From JADLHS01 sp049840435 (lineage in GTDB: Bacteria; Verrucomicrobiota; Verrucomicrobiia; Limisphaerales; JADLHS01), in the NCBI GenBank assembly GCA_049840435.1, contig JASGKY010000047.1:77429-141428 (forward strand): a DNA stretch of 64,000 nt, given 5' to 3'. Of this stretch, positions 5,799 through 14,228 are shown piece by piece. Numbering within the stretch: position 1 is the stretch's first letter; each line of letters starts with the position of its first letter. Position numbers and translations under genes: made by a program. The notes beneath the pieces were generated by a model that searched no databases, was not told the origin of the DNA, and worked only from the letters and a program-made list of their open reading frames with translations.

Positions 5799-8789
5799 AT
5801 GAAACGCAATCGGATTCAAGCGGGCCGTTCCCGGGCATGGGGTGGGGTGGCTCTCGTCATCCTGGGATTGATCGTGGGACGCTTCGGGGGAAGTGCCGGT
5901 GCGGAGGTGCCGCGCCGCTATGACATCCGGGTCTGGCAGACGGATGAAGGCTTGCCGCAAAATTCCGTCACGGCCCTCGCGCAAACTCCCGATGGTTATC
6001 TGTGGGTCGGCACGCGCGGCGGGTTGGCGCGGTTTGATGGCATCCGCTTTACAGTGCCTGAGGAGTCTGCACTGGCGCATTTGAAGGAGGCTCCGATCAA
6101 TGTGTTGTGCGTGACGCGGGATGGGAGTTTGTGGGTCGGCAGTGATGGGGACGGGTTGACGCGGCTTTACGCGGGGCAGGTGCAACGCTATCACAAAGCG
6201 GAGGGGCTGGCGGATAATCAGGTGCAGTGTCTGTTGGAGACGCAGGACGGGGCGTTGTGGATCGGGGGAGAGACGGGGCTGACCCGGTTTCGCGACGGGC
6301 GGTTCACGACTTTTTCGGCGCACGATCAATTGCACAACAATTCCATCAAGGGGTTGTGCGAGGATGGGCAGGGCATCATCCGAGTCGCAACGGTGACGGG
6401 GTTGGTGAGCCTGAACGCTGGGGGCACGGTGAGTTCCAACAATTTTGGGCTCGGGCCAGTGCCGGGAATTCTCAAGGCGGTGTGCGCGGATCGGCAGGGG
6501 CGGTTGTGGGTCGGGGCGTTGAATGGGTTGCTGAGCCTGACGGAGGGGGAGCGTGGGAGTTTCGCGGCGAATAAAACTTTTCCGGAAAAAATCACGACCA
6601 CGATTCAGTTGGATAGCTTCGGGCAATTGTGGGTTGGTACGTATAGCGGTTTGACGCGACGGCAGGATGGCGTCCTGACGCAATGGGCGTTGAACGCCAC
6701 GGGTATCAACGATTTGATCTTCACGATCTTCGAGGATCGGGAACAAAACATCTGGGTGGGCGGTCGCGATGGGTTGTATCGCCTGAGTCCGATGCGGTTC
6801 ACGACGCTGACGACGCAGGATGGGTTGAGTTACAACAACGTGACGTCCGTCTGTGAAGATCGTAACGGGGTGATGTGGTTCGGCACATGGGGCGGAGGGG
6901 TGAACCGCTGGCGGGATGAACAGTTCACCGCGCTCACGGAGACGAACGGGTTGTTGCATGACACGGTGTTGTCGTTGTGGCCGGGGCGGGATGGGCGTGT
7001 GTGGGTGGGGTTTGATTACCGCACCGGTGGATTGGATCGGATCACCCCGGCGTTGCAGAATGATTTTCCCCGCGGCAACAAGCTGATCCCCGCGCCGATC
7101 CGCGTGGTGTACGAGGATCGCGCCGGAACGACGTGGGTGGGGACGGTGCGTGGTTTGAATGCGTTGCGCGGCGAGCAGACGGAAACGTACACGCTCACCA
7201 ACGGCCTGAGCGGCACCAACGTGACGGCGATCTGCGAGAGTCGGGCGGGGCGGTTGTGGGTGGGGACGGAGGCGGGATTGAGTGTCTCGATGGACAAGGA
7301 GTTCACGCAGTTTCAACCGTCGCCGCTCTTGCCGGCGGTGTCGGTGAGCGCGTTGTTTGAAGATGCGGCGACGAATCTGTGGGTGGGCACGCGGGGCAAG
7401 GGGATCAGCCGGATCAAGGGCGGCAGAGTGACGAATTACACAACGCGCGATGGGTTGTTCACGGATGAGGTGTTTGAAATTTTGGAAGATGACCTGGGGT
7501 ATTTCTGGATGACGAGCCGGCGCGGGATTTTCCGCGTGAGCCGGCAGCAGTTTGATGCGTTTGATGCGGGCAAGATCGCGCAGTTGAATTGTACGGTGTT
7601 TGGACGGGAGGACGGGTTGGCAACAGTGCAATGCAATGGCATCGCCAAGCCGGCGGGTTGGAAGAATCCCGATGGTCGGTTGTGGTTTGCCACGATTCGC
7701 GGCGTGGTCACGGTCGAGCCGCGCATCCGGCTCAATGATCTGCCGCCACCGGTGGCAGTGGAAGAGGTTGTGGTGGATCAACAGGCGCTCCGCCGCCGTC
7801 CCGCGACTGGCGAGGAGGCGGAACTGTTGGTGATTCCGCCGGGGAGCGGGCGCATGGAGATCCATTACACCGCACTTAGTCTGCAATCGCCGGAGAAGAA
7901 CCGGTTCAAGTATCGGTTGGCAGATTTCGATCTGGAATGGGTCGAGGCCGGGCATCAGCGTGCCGCCTATTACAACAACGTGCCGCCGGGGCGGTATCGG
8001 TTTGAAGTCATGGCCTGCAACAACGACGGCGTCTGGTCGAAGCAGATCGCGCAGTTGGCGCTGCACATCGAGCCGCATTTCTGGCAGACGTGGTGGTTTC
8101 GGGCTACGTTGGTGGCGTTACCCATCGGGGTGGTGATTCTGATTTATCGCGCGCGGCTCGAACGGTTGCGGGAACTGGAGAATCTGCGCATCCGGATTGC
8201 TTCCGATCTGCATGATGACGTCGGTTCGCGTCTGACCAAGATGGCCATGATGACCGAACTCGCGGATCGCGAGATGCCGACCAGCACGCCCGGCAAAGCC
8301 CACATACTGAACATCAGCCGGACGGTGCGCGACATCACGCGGGCGATGGATGAAATCGTCTGGACCATCAATCCCCGCAACGACACGGTCGAGAACCTGG
8401 CCAACTACATCTTCCACTACGCGCAGGAATATTTTCAGGACACGGGCATCCGGTGTCGACTCGATTTGCCGCCGGACTTGCCGGATGAAAAGATGTCCAC
8501 AGAGGAACGTCACCATCTGTTCATGGCGGTGAAGGAGGCATTGAACAACATCCTCAAACACGCCGCTGCCACCGAGGTGCGGATCGCCTTGAGTATCGCG
8601 GACAAGACCATGACTATCAGCATCAGTGACAATGGCCGTGGGTATCATGCATTGACCCCTGACCCGACTGGTGACGGGATGCGAAATATGCGGCGGCGGC
8701 TGGAAAAGATCGGGGGGCGGTTTGATATTGTCCGCAATGCCGGCGGTGGTACGTTGGTTACCATGCGGTTGCCGGTGGAATGGTCCTGA
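5799..8789 (+). CDS. Beta-propeller sensor histidine kinase, 996 aa
   Basis: A membrane kinase that senses an extracytoplasmic ligand and phosphorylates the response regulator next door. In order: an N-terminal hydrophobic signal or anchor (about 14-34), a long periplasmic part with repeated DG-LWVGT motifs typical of two-component-regulator propeller blades (about 45-640), a Y_Y_Y-type beta domain (about 670-760, ending in PPGRYRFEV and CNNDGVWS), one membrane helix (about 768-787), and a HisKA_3 dimerisation domain with His805 in DLHDDVGS. The HATPase_c domain follows, with the N box around NNILKHA (916-922) and DNGRG (944-948). Bacteroidetes hybrid relatives carry their regulator in the same chain; here it is a separate gene, as in NarX/NarL-type pairs. 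The ligand is probably a glycan fragment (inference). Confidence 0.93.
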   Translation: MKRNRIQAGRSRAWGGVALVILGLIVGRFGGSAGAEVPRRYDIRVWQTDEGLPQNSVTALAQTPDGYLWVGTRGGLARFDGIRFTVPEESALAHLKEAPINVLCVTRDGSLWVGSDGDGLTRLYAGQVQRYHKAEGLADNQVQCLLETQDGALWIGGETGLTRFRDGRFTTFSAHDQLHNNSIKGLCEDGQGIIRVATVTGLVSLNAGGTVSSNNFGLGPVPGILKAVCADRQGRLWVGALNGLLSLTEGERGSFAANKTFPEKITTTIQLDSFGQLWVGTYSGLTRRQDGVLTQWALNATGINDLIFTIFEDREQNIWVGGRDGLYRLSPMRFTTLTTQDGLSYNNVTSVCEDRNGVMWFGTWGGGVNRWRDEQFTALTETNGLLHDTVLSLWPGRDGRVWVGFDYRTGGLDRITPALQNDFPRGNKLIPAPIRVVYEDRAGTTWVGTVRGLNALRGEQTETYTLTNGLSGTNVTAICESRAGRLWVGTEAGLSVSMDKEFTQFQPSPLLPAVSVSALFEDAATNLWVGTRGKGISRIKGGRVTNYTTRDGLFTDEVFEILEDDLGYFWMTSRRGIFRVSRQQFDAFDAGKIAQLNCTVFGREDGLATVQCNGIAKPAGWKNPDGRLWFATIRGVVTVEPRIRLNDLPPPVAVEEVVVDQQALRRRPATGEEAELLVIPPGSGRMEIHYTALSLQSPEKNRFKYRLADFDLEWVEAGHQRAAYYNNVPPGRYRFEVMACNNDGVWSKQIAQLALHIEPHFWQTWWFRATLVALPIGVVILIYRARLERLRELENLRIRIASDLHDDVGSRLTKMAMMTELADREMPTSTPGKAHILNISRTVRDITRAMDEIVWTINPRNDTVENLANYIFHYAQEYFQDTGIRCRLDLPPDLPDEKMSTEERHHLFMAVKEALNNILKHAAATEVRIALSIADKTMTISISDNGRGYHALTPDPTGDGMRNMRRRLEKIGGRFDIVRNAGGGTLVTMRLPVEWS

Positions 8790-8859
8790 ATCCGAAAATA
8801 CACATACACATGTTCGTGGAGATGGAAAACCCGGCGGCCTACCGCCATATTAACCAGGC

Positions 8860-9507
8860 ATGATAATGGCGACGACGACCAAACCCATCAAAGTTTCAAT
8901 TGTCGAGGACGACGATTGGATTCGCGAGAACCTCGCCACCCAGATCGGGCAGCGGGAAGAATTTCTGTTCGGGCATGGCTACCCCAGTGGCGAAGCGGCT
9001 TTAGCAGAGGTGACACGCGATGTCCCCGACGTCATGCTCGTGGACATCAATCTGCCGAAAATGAACGGCATCGAATGCGTCCGCAAACTCAAGGCGGTGA
9101 TCCCAGGCACATTCATCCTGATGCTCACGGCGTACGAGGATAGTGAAAAGATTTTCAAGTCGTTGCTAGCCGGGGCGAGTGGCTATTTGCTGAAGCGTAC
9201 GCCGCAGGAAGAAATTTTGCGCGCGATCGCGGATGTTTACAAAGGCAACTCACCGATGACTGGGCACATCGCCCGCAAGGTGGTGCAGTATTTCAATCAA
9301 CGCGGCGTGACCGAGAACGAGATTGAAAAACTTTCCAATCGCGAACGCGAAGTGTTGGATCGGCTGGCGGAAGGCATTGCTTACAAAGAAATCGCCGACA
9401 ACTTGGGTTTGAGCATTGATACTGTACGCATGCACATCAAAGGCATCTACAGCAAACTCCATGTCCATTCGCGCGGCGAGGCGGTGGCAAAATATCTCCT
9501 GAAGTGA
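8860..9507 (+). CDS. NarL/FixJ-family response regulator, 215 aa
   Basis: Transcription factor activated by phosphorylation. It has an N-terminal receiver domain with the acidic pocket EDDD (16-19), phospho-acceptor Asp62 in MLVDINLP, switch Thr in LMLTAY and Lys in GYLLK. A C-terminal LuxR-type helix-turn-helix follows (LSNREREVLDRLAEG, IADNLGLSIDTVRMHI). It lies 70 bp after the HisKA_3 kinase and is its likely partner. ATG codons at 8860 and 8866 are both possible starts. The next gene overlaps its stop codon by 4 bp, so the two are translationally coupled. Confidence 0.93.
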   Translation: MIMATTTKPIKVSIVEDDDWIRENLATQIGQREEFLFGHGYPSGEAALAEVTRDVPDVMLVDINLPKMNGIECVRKLKAVIPGTFILMLTAYEDSEKIFKSLLAGASGYLLKRTPQEEILRAIADVYKGNSPMTGHIARKVVQYFNQRGVTENEIEKLSNREREVLDRLAEGIAYKEIADNLGLSIDTVRMHIKGIYSKLHVHSRGEAVAKYLLK

Positions 9508-10424
9508 GGCGCTCGTCCGGTTGGCCCCAGCGCCTGCGAAACGGACTTCCAGTCGCGGGGCTGGTTTTGTTCCTCGGGATTTTTGCGATAGGCTGTGCCG
9601 GTACTTCACGTTCGATGAATCGTTCGTTCCGTAATTATCTGCTGGATTATTCCGCTACGGTGGATGCTTCACTGCAAAGGGATCTGGAGCAGATCGACGC
9701 GCGCTTGCGAAAGCAATGGGGAATGACTCCCGCGCAAACCGCCGTGGGGCTGTTGGACTTAAACACGCTCCGGCTCGCGATGATTCATCCCGATCGAGAG
9801 GAATACGCTGCCAGCATTCCAAAGATCGGCATCCTGCTGGCCTGGTTTCAACTGCATCCGGAAGCCATCACTAATTTGAATCCGCAGATCCGCCACGAAC
9901 TCGGTTTGATGGCCAAGGCTTCGGATAATGCCATGGCGGCTAAATTTTCTCAGGAACTGGGGCTGAGGCAGATTCAAGCCGTGCTCAACGAGTATCATCT
10001 CTATGAGCCAAATCGTGGCGGCGGGATTTGGGTCGGCAAACATTACGGCAAAAGTGGCGAACGCCACGGCTCACCCGTCGGCGATAATTCTCATGCGGCG
10101 ACTGTGCGGCAGTTGTTGCGATACTTTTTGTTGTTAGAGCAGGGAAAACTTGTTTCGCCTGAAGCGTCCTTGGTAATGCGGGATATTTTTGCGTCGCCCG
10201 AAATTCCGCACGATGACATCAAATTCGTCAAAGGCCTCGCTGGGCGCGAGGTGCAGATCATCCGCAAATGGGGTTCGTGGGAAGAGTGGTTTCATGATGC
10301 CGCCGTCGTCACTGGCGGTGGTCGGCACTACATTCTTGTCGCGCTCACCCGTCATCCACGCGGCGATGAATACCTCACGGCCCTGGCGCCAGCGGTGGAT
10401 GACCTGCTAACAAAGCCGCACTAA
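9504..10424 (+). CDS. Beta-lactamase-fold serine hydrolase lipoprotein, 306 aa
   Basis: Starts at a GTG overlapping the regulator stop. The signal peptide ends in a lipobox-like AIGC (Cys31). The body has the class A beta-lactamase / DD-peptidase landmarks: SIPK as SxxK (Ser104, Lys107), an SDN loop (140-142), and KWG (255-257) where KTG or KSG is usual. No clear omega-loop glutamate is seen. This fits the beta-lactamase2 group, whose members are often uncharacterised serine hydrolases rather than resistance enzymes. The substrate is unknown; antibiotic hydrolysis should not be assumed. It is co-expressed with the two-component system and followed by a strong terminator. Confidence 0.8.
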   Translation: MRRSSGWPQRLRNGLPVAGLVLFLGIFAIGCAGTSRSMNRSFRNYLLDYSATVDASLQRDLEQIDARLRKQWGMTPAQTAVGLLDLNTLRLAMIHPDREEYAASIPKIGILLAWFQLHPEAITNLNPQIRHELGLMAKASDNAMAAKFSQELGLRQIQAVLNEYHLYEPNRGGGIWVGKHYGKSGERHGSPVGDNSHAATVRQLLRYFLLLEQGKLVSPEASLVMRDIFASPEIPHDDIKFVKGLAGREVQIIRKWGSWEEWFHDAAVVTGGGRHYILVALTRHPRGDEYLTALAPAVDDLLTKPH

Positions 10425-10458
10425 TTTCGGTGCGCGTAATTCGCCTCCGTTCAAAAAG

Positions 10459-10485
10459 AAAGCCGGGACACCTGTCCCGGCTTTT
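10459..10485. terminator. Rho-independent terminator, probably bidirectional
   Basis: A 12-bp perfect stem AAAGCCGGGACA with a CC loop, followed by TTTT. It ends the sensor operon. The complementary strand also has a T-rich tail and can serve the convergent gene at 10535-10843. Confidence 0.9.
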
Positions 10486-10534
10486 GTGCATTGACCAACT
10501 GATTCGCTGGCCCAGTCATCTTATGGGTTGATGA

Positions 10535-10843
10535 CTAATGGCGATGCCGCCGACCATGATCGTGGCGCTCCCACCGGTCATAGCCGCGCCGATGATCGTA
10601 ACCGCAACCCGGTTCATAGCGCACCGGCGGGCAGGGCATGACTACGCGCGGCGGACAAACCGGCGGGAGCACGATGACGGGCGGCGGGCAAGGAAGGACC
10701 GGTTGTCGGATGACGATCCCCGGCCGGGGTAAAGGCGGAAGCGGTGGAAGCGGCAAACCGATTCCGATGCTTACGTTGACGCCGGCTTGGGAAACAGCCA
10801 GACCACCCACGAGAACGGTTGCAACTAACAGTAGTTTTTTCAT
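10535..10843 (-). CDS. Small secreted proline-rich, His/Arg-tailed protein, 102 aa
   Basis: An N-terminal signal peptide (MKKLLLVATVLVGGLAVSQA) is followed by a low-complexity middle of Pro-Leu and Pro-Val repeats with several Cys. The tail is dense in His, Arg and Asp (WERHDHGRRHRH). A longer frame on this strand extends to 11755 but only because it is antisense to kduI. Pro-rich exported proteins with a His-rich tail can bind metals or surfaces; that is inference. Tail repeats include GYDHRRGYDRWERHDHG. Confidence 0.65.
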   Translation of the reverse strand: MKKLLLVATVLVGGLAVSQAGVNVSIGIGLPLPPLPPLPRPGIVIRQPVLPCPPPVIVLPPVCPPRVVMPCPPVRYEPGCGYDHRRGYDRWERHDHGRRHRH

Positions 10844-10925
10844 ACGAGGGTGAGACGGGAACGTCTTTTTCTTCTTCGGTGTCTTCAACGGATTTTGCAT
10901 TTTTAGCTTTGAATAAACCGGGTAT

Positions 10926-10965
10926 AGGCCCGTCTGTGCGCCGGCCACGGGCCTGTGCTGTTTTT
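10926..10965 (+). other. Stem-loop with T-run in the kduI leader
   Basis: AGGCCCGT (10926-10933) pairs with ACGGGCCT (10947-10954) around a GC-rich loop, and TTTTT follows at 10961. It lies 56 bp before kduI with no plus-strand gene upstream except one already terminated at 10459. It could be an attenuator-like leader structure or chance. Confidence 0.35.
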
Positions 10966-11020
10966 CTTGGAAGCTGAACTTCGCGTTGACCGCTGTGGCG
11001 CGCGTCTCTAGTTTCGGCGC

Positions 11021-11857
11021 ATGTTCAATGACTCGATTCGCCGGATGCCGCGCCCGCAGGATGTCGTGGGCCTGTCCACGCAGGAAGTGCGCGACACGTT
11101 TTTGATCTCCAGTCTTTTTGTTCCCGGAAAACTCACCGGCACGTTCACCGACCTCGATCGTCTCGCCGTGGGCGGAGTGATGCCGACGGACAAACCTGTA
11201 GAACTTCCAAATCACAAAGAAACCGGTCGCGGCTTTTTCCTTGAGCGTCGCGAACTCGGTGCGATCAATGTCGGCGGAGCAGGGAAGGTCATTGCTGACG
11301 GCCAAACCTTCGCACTCGAAAAACTCGACTGCGTCTATGTGCCGATGGGCACAAAGAGCGTTTCGTTCACGAGCGACGACGCGAAAAATCCGGCGAAGTT
11401 TTATTTCCTCAGCTGCCCGGCGCATGCCGCGTATCCGCTGCGCATGATGAAGTCCTCCGAAGCTGCGCCGGTTAATCTTGGCGCGCAGGAAACTTCCAAC
11501 AAGCGCACCATCTATAAATTTATCCACGAAGGCGGCATTCAGAGTTGCCAGCTCGTGATGGGGCTCACCGCGCTTGAGCCCGGCAACGTGTGGAATTCCT
11601 TCCCGTCGCACACCCACTGGCGGCGCACGGAGATTTATTTCTACTTCGATCTCGGCGACAAGATCGTCTCGCACTTCCTCGGTGAACCGCAGGAGTCGCG
11701 GCATCTGTTCATGCACAATGACGAAGTGGCGCTGTCGCCGAACTGGTCCATGCACTTCGGCGTTGGCTCCAGCAACTACAAGTTTATCTGGGGCATGGCC
11801 GGTGAAAATCAGGTGTTCAACGATATGGATGCGGTGAACCCTCTGGATTTGCGGTGA
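11021..11857 (+). CDS. kduI: 5-dehydro-4-deoxy-D-glucuronate isomerase
   Basis: Isomerises 5-keto-4-deoxyuronate, the product of polyuronate lyases, to 2,5-diketo-3-deoxygluconate in the cytoplasm. At 278 aa it has the length of the E. coli enzyme. The zinc ligands are visible as His197 and His199 in SHTHWRRTE, Glu204 and His245 in SMHFG. The kduD partner lies immediately downstream, separated only by a palindromic repeat. Together they channel pectin, alginate or other uronate fragments into the KDG pathway. Trp replaces the more usual Asp after HTH; the metal residues are intact. Confidence 0.95.
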   Translation: MFNDSIRRMPRPQDVVGLSTQEVRDTFLISSLFVPGKLTGTFTDLDRLAVGGVMPTDKPVELPNHKETGRGFFLERRELGAINVGGAGKVIADGQTFALEKLDCVYVPMGTKSVSFTSDDAKNPAKFYFLSCPAHAAYPLRMMKSSEAAPVNLGAQETSNKRTIYKFIHEGGIQSCQLVMGLTALEPGNVWNSFPSHTHWRRTEIYFYFDLGDKIVSHFLGEPQESRHLFMHNDEVALSPNWSMHFGVGSSNYKFIWGMAGENQVFNDMDAVNPLDLR

Positions 11858-11859
11858 AT

Positions 11860-11911
11860 TGTAGCGGCGCTCTGTGAGCGTCGCATCCGGCGGTCACAGA
11901 CCGCCGCTACA
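11860..11911. repeat. Two-hairpin palindromic repeat, intergenic copy
   Basis: The outer arms TGTAGCGGC and GCCGCTACA enclose two inner hairpins, GCTC-tgt-GAGC and GGCGGT-cacag-ACCGCC. The 52-bp unit can form a cruciform or three-way junction. The same architecture, with different bases, occurs inside hrpA at 24878-24928. It sits between kduI and kduD, in the transcribed spacer. Confidence 0.75.
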
Positions 11912-11918
11912 TCTATTT

Positions 11919-12692
11919 ATGCGATTCAAAAACAAAGTTATCGTCGTCACTGGCGCGAGCCGAGGCATTGGCCAATCGGTCTGTGTGGCGTTTGCCAAAG
12001 AAGGTGCAACCGTCGTCGGCGTCGCCCGTAGCGATCTGGCAGAAACTGGTGATAAAGTGAAGGCCGCCGGCGGCATATTCATCGCTAACAACGCCGACCT
12101 TGGCACGGGCACGCAGAAAGAATCCGCCGAGGTCATCGCGCAGATTCTCGCCAAGACCGGCCAGATTGATGCATTGGTGAACAACGCCGGCATCATCCGT
12201 CGCGCTCCTGCCAAGGATTTTTCCGAGGTCGATTGGAACGCCGTCATCGCCACGAATCTCAATTCGCCCTTCTTCCTGATGCAAGCGGTCGGTAAGTGGT
12301 GGATTGAGACTGGCCGTGCCAAAGCGCCGGAGACTGCGCGGCTCAAGCTGGTGAACATCGCGTCGCTGCTTTCATTCCAAGGCGGCATCACGGTGCCAGC
12401 TTACGCGGCGAGCAAGCACGGCATCGCGGGCGTTACCAAGGCGCTCTCGAACGAATGGGCCAAGGAACGCATCAACGTCAACGCCATCGCGCCCGGTTAC
12501 ATCGCTACGGAAAACACGAAGGCCTTGCGCGAAGACCCGGTGCGCAACAAAGCCATCCTGGATCGCATCCCCGAAGGACGTTGGGGTGCGGCGGAAGACA
12601 TCGCGGGTGGTTCCGTGTTTCTGGCGTCCGGCGATTCTGACTATCTCAACGGCGCTGTGCTGAACATAGACGGCGGCTGGATGGGACGGTGA
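11919..12692 (+). CDS. kduD: 2-deoxy-D-gluconate 3-dehydrogenase / KduD-type SDR
   Basis: NAD(P)-dependent short-chain dehydrogenase that would reduce 2,5-diketo-3-deoxygluconate to KDG. It has the cofactor motif TGASRGIG (11-18), NNAG (88-91), catalytic Ser149, Tyr162 and Lys166 (YAASK), and NAIAPGYIATE beyond the active site. At 257 aa it has normal SDR length. The first ATG in frame (11874) lies inside the palindromic repeat; MRFKNK at 11919 matches family N-termini. Coupling to kduI supports KduD over other SDRs, although substrate cannot be read from sequence alone. Confidence 0.9.
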   Translation: MRFKNKVIVVTGASRGIGQSVCVAFAKEGATVVGVARSDLAETGDKVKAAGGIFIANNADLGTGTQKESAEVIAQILAKTGQIDALVNNAGIIRRAPAKDFSEVDWNAVIATNLNSPFFLMQAVGKWWIETGRAKAPETARLKLVNIASLLSFQGGITVPAYAASKHGIAGVTKALSNEWAKERINVNAIAPGYIATENTKALREDPVRNKAILDRIPEGRWGAAEDIAGGSVFLASGDSDYLNGAVLNIDGGWMGR

Positions 12693-12719
12693 GCGGAAAT
12701 GTTGAAGGATGAATGTTGA

Positions 12720-13289
12720 ATGAAGAAGTTGCGGCTCATCTTCCTCGTTGGTCTGGCAACGCTGCGTCTGACCGCGGGCGAGCCGCGAGTGAACCAATCA
12801 TTGTTCAATGGAACAAATCTTGCCGGTTGGACGCCGATGAGCGGCGGCCAATTTTATGTAACCAACGGTGTCATTCGGGCTGAAGGAGGCAAAGGCTGGC
12901 TACGAACCGAACAAACTTTCACCAACTTCATCCTCGAATTGGAGTGGCGCGGGCTGGAAACGAATTACAACAGCGGCATCTTCGTCCGCGCGCCGCTCGA
13001 AGGCAGCCCGTGGGCCACAAATGTCTGGCAGGTCAACACCAAGCAAAGCGCCGTCGGCGAGTTGCTTGAGGGCTCGGCCAAGATTGTTCCCGTCAACACG
13101 CCAAAACTTCCTGCGGGCGAATGGTGTAAATTTCGTATCGAAGCTCGCGGACGCGAACTCACGCTGGATGTGAATGGTCAGCAGGTGTGGAAGTTTGCTG
13201 AATTCACGCCAACAAGCGGCTTCCTTGGTCTGCAGGCGGAAGGAAAGACGTTTGAATTCCGCAACCTCTCCGTGCAGGTATTGCCCTGA
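12720..13289 (+). CDS. Secreted DUF1080 (3-keto-disaccharide hydrolase-like) protein, 189 aa
   Basis: A signal peptide (about 1-20) precedes a single concanavalin-like beta-sandwich with hallmarks of DUF1080: SLFNGTNLAGW near the start, NSGIFVRAP in the middle, and SGFLGLQAEGKTFEFRNL near the end. Family members act on or bind sugars, and some hydrolyse 3-keto-glycosides. It follows kduD by 27 bp and is probably in the same operon. It overlaps no other gene and ends 6 bp from the convergent regulator. Confidence 0.85.
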   Translation: MKKLRLIFLVGLATLRLTAGEPRVNQSLFNGTNLAGWTPMSGGQFYVTNGVIRAEGGKGWLRTEQTFTNFILELEWRGLETNYNSGIFVRAPLEGSPWATNVWQVNTKQSAVGELLEGSAKIVPVNTPKLPAGEWCKFRIEARGRELTLDVNGQQVWKFAEFTPTSGFLGLQAEGKTFEFRNLSVQVLP

Positions 13290-13295
13290 GGCTGA

Positions 13296-14225
13296 TTATT
13301 TCTCTCCGCTCGCGAGCAGAGTTTGAAAGTGCGGCGGTTGTTCCTCAGCAGCGACAACGTTGATTTCGATCTTTTTGAAGCCGGCTGCTTCGAGCCAACG
13401 GTGCAGATCGCTCTCGGCAAATCCCAGCCAGCGGTCGCCGTAGAGTTCGCGTGCCTTGTCGAATTTGTGGGCGAGCAGATCGAGGATTAGAATCTGGCAG
13501 CCGGGCTTGAGCAGTTTGCCGGCGCTAATCAAAGTTGCGGCGGGGTTTTCCGCGTGATGCAGTGCCTGGCTTAGAATCACAAGATCAACACTCGCCGCAT
13601 CCACGGGCGGGTTCTGTAAATCACCAAGGCGGAACTCCAGATTCTTCAGTCCATTCTTTTTCGCCTTCGCCGCGCCGAACTCGACGATCTTTTCCGAGTT
13701 GTCCACGGCGATGACTTTCTTACAGCGCCGGGCAAGTAGTTCGCTCAGCAAGCCTTCGCCAGCACCAAGGTCAGCAACAGTGATTTGCGGCAACATCCGC
13801 AAGAGTAGATGCCCAAACGCCTGCCACGAACGGCCCGGGCCATACACACGGTCAAACCGCCCGGCGACTTGGTTGAAGAAAACCTCCGCCTGCTCGCGAC
13901 GCCGATTCAGCACACGCTTGAGATTGATCTGATCGTGTGAGTGTTCCGGCAATTCATGCGCGCCTTTGATGGCGAGTTGGATGAATTCGGCAGTCGTGCC
14001 TTCGGCGTCGGGATTGAGTTTGTAGAACGTGCGTTTGCCGTCCCGGCGGGAGGTGACGAGTTCGCAATCCGCCAGCAGGCCGAGATGCGTCGAGATGCGC
14101 GACTGGCCCATGCGGGTGATTTCTTGCAGTTCGTTGACAGAAAGTTCGTCGCGTTCGAGCAGGGCGACGATGCGGACACGCGTCGCGTCTGATAAGGCTC
14201 GAAGAGATTTTAGCGTTGCGGACAT
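13296..14225 (-). CDS. SahR-like ArsR repressor fused to a SAM-dependent methyltransferase domain, 309 aa
   Basis: Residues 1-85 form an ArsR-type winged helix (SVNELQEITRMGQSRISTHL as recognition helices). Residues 120-280 form a class I methyltransferase with motif I DLGAGEG (152-158) and an acidic residue in VIAVDNS. This architecture matches SahR/SamR, known in Proteobacteria to sense S-adenosylhomocysteine and control ahcY, metK and methionine genes. Here metK and ahcY lie just beyond the next gene, so the same role is likely (inference). It is co-transcribed with the secreted 490-aa gene, 3 bp downstream of that gene's stop codon. Confidence 0.82.
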   Translation of the reverse strand: MSATLKSLRALSDATRVRIVALLERDELSVNELQEITRMGQSRISTHLGLLADCELVTSRRDGKRTFYKLNPDAEGTTAEFIQLAIKGAHELPEHSHDQINLKRVLNRRREQAEVFFNQVAGRFDRVYGPGRSWQAFGHLLLRMLPQITVADLGAGEGLLSELLARRCKKVIAVDNSEKIVEFGAAKAKKNGLKNLEFRLGDLQNPPVDAASVDLVILSQALHHAENPAATLISAGKLLKPGCQILILDLLAHKFDKARELYGDRWLGFAESDLHRWLEAAGFKKIEINVVAAEEQPPHFQTLLASGEK

Positions 14226-14228
14226 AAA

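Noticed and set aside
5670..8078. 802-codon open frame on the minus strand opposite the sensor kinase
   Set aside because: Composition is Arg/Pro/His-rich with no domain; it is the complement of a high-GC coding gene with strong codon bias. The plus-strand protein has clear domains.
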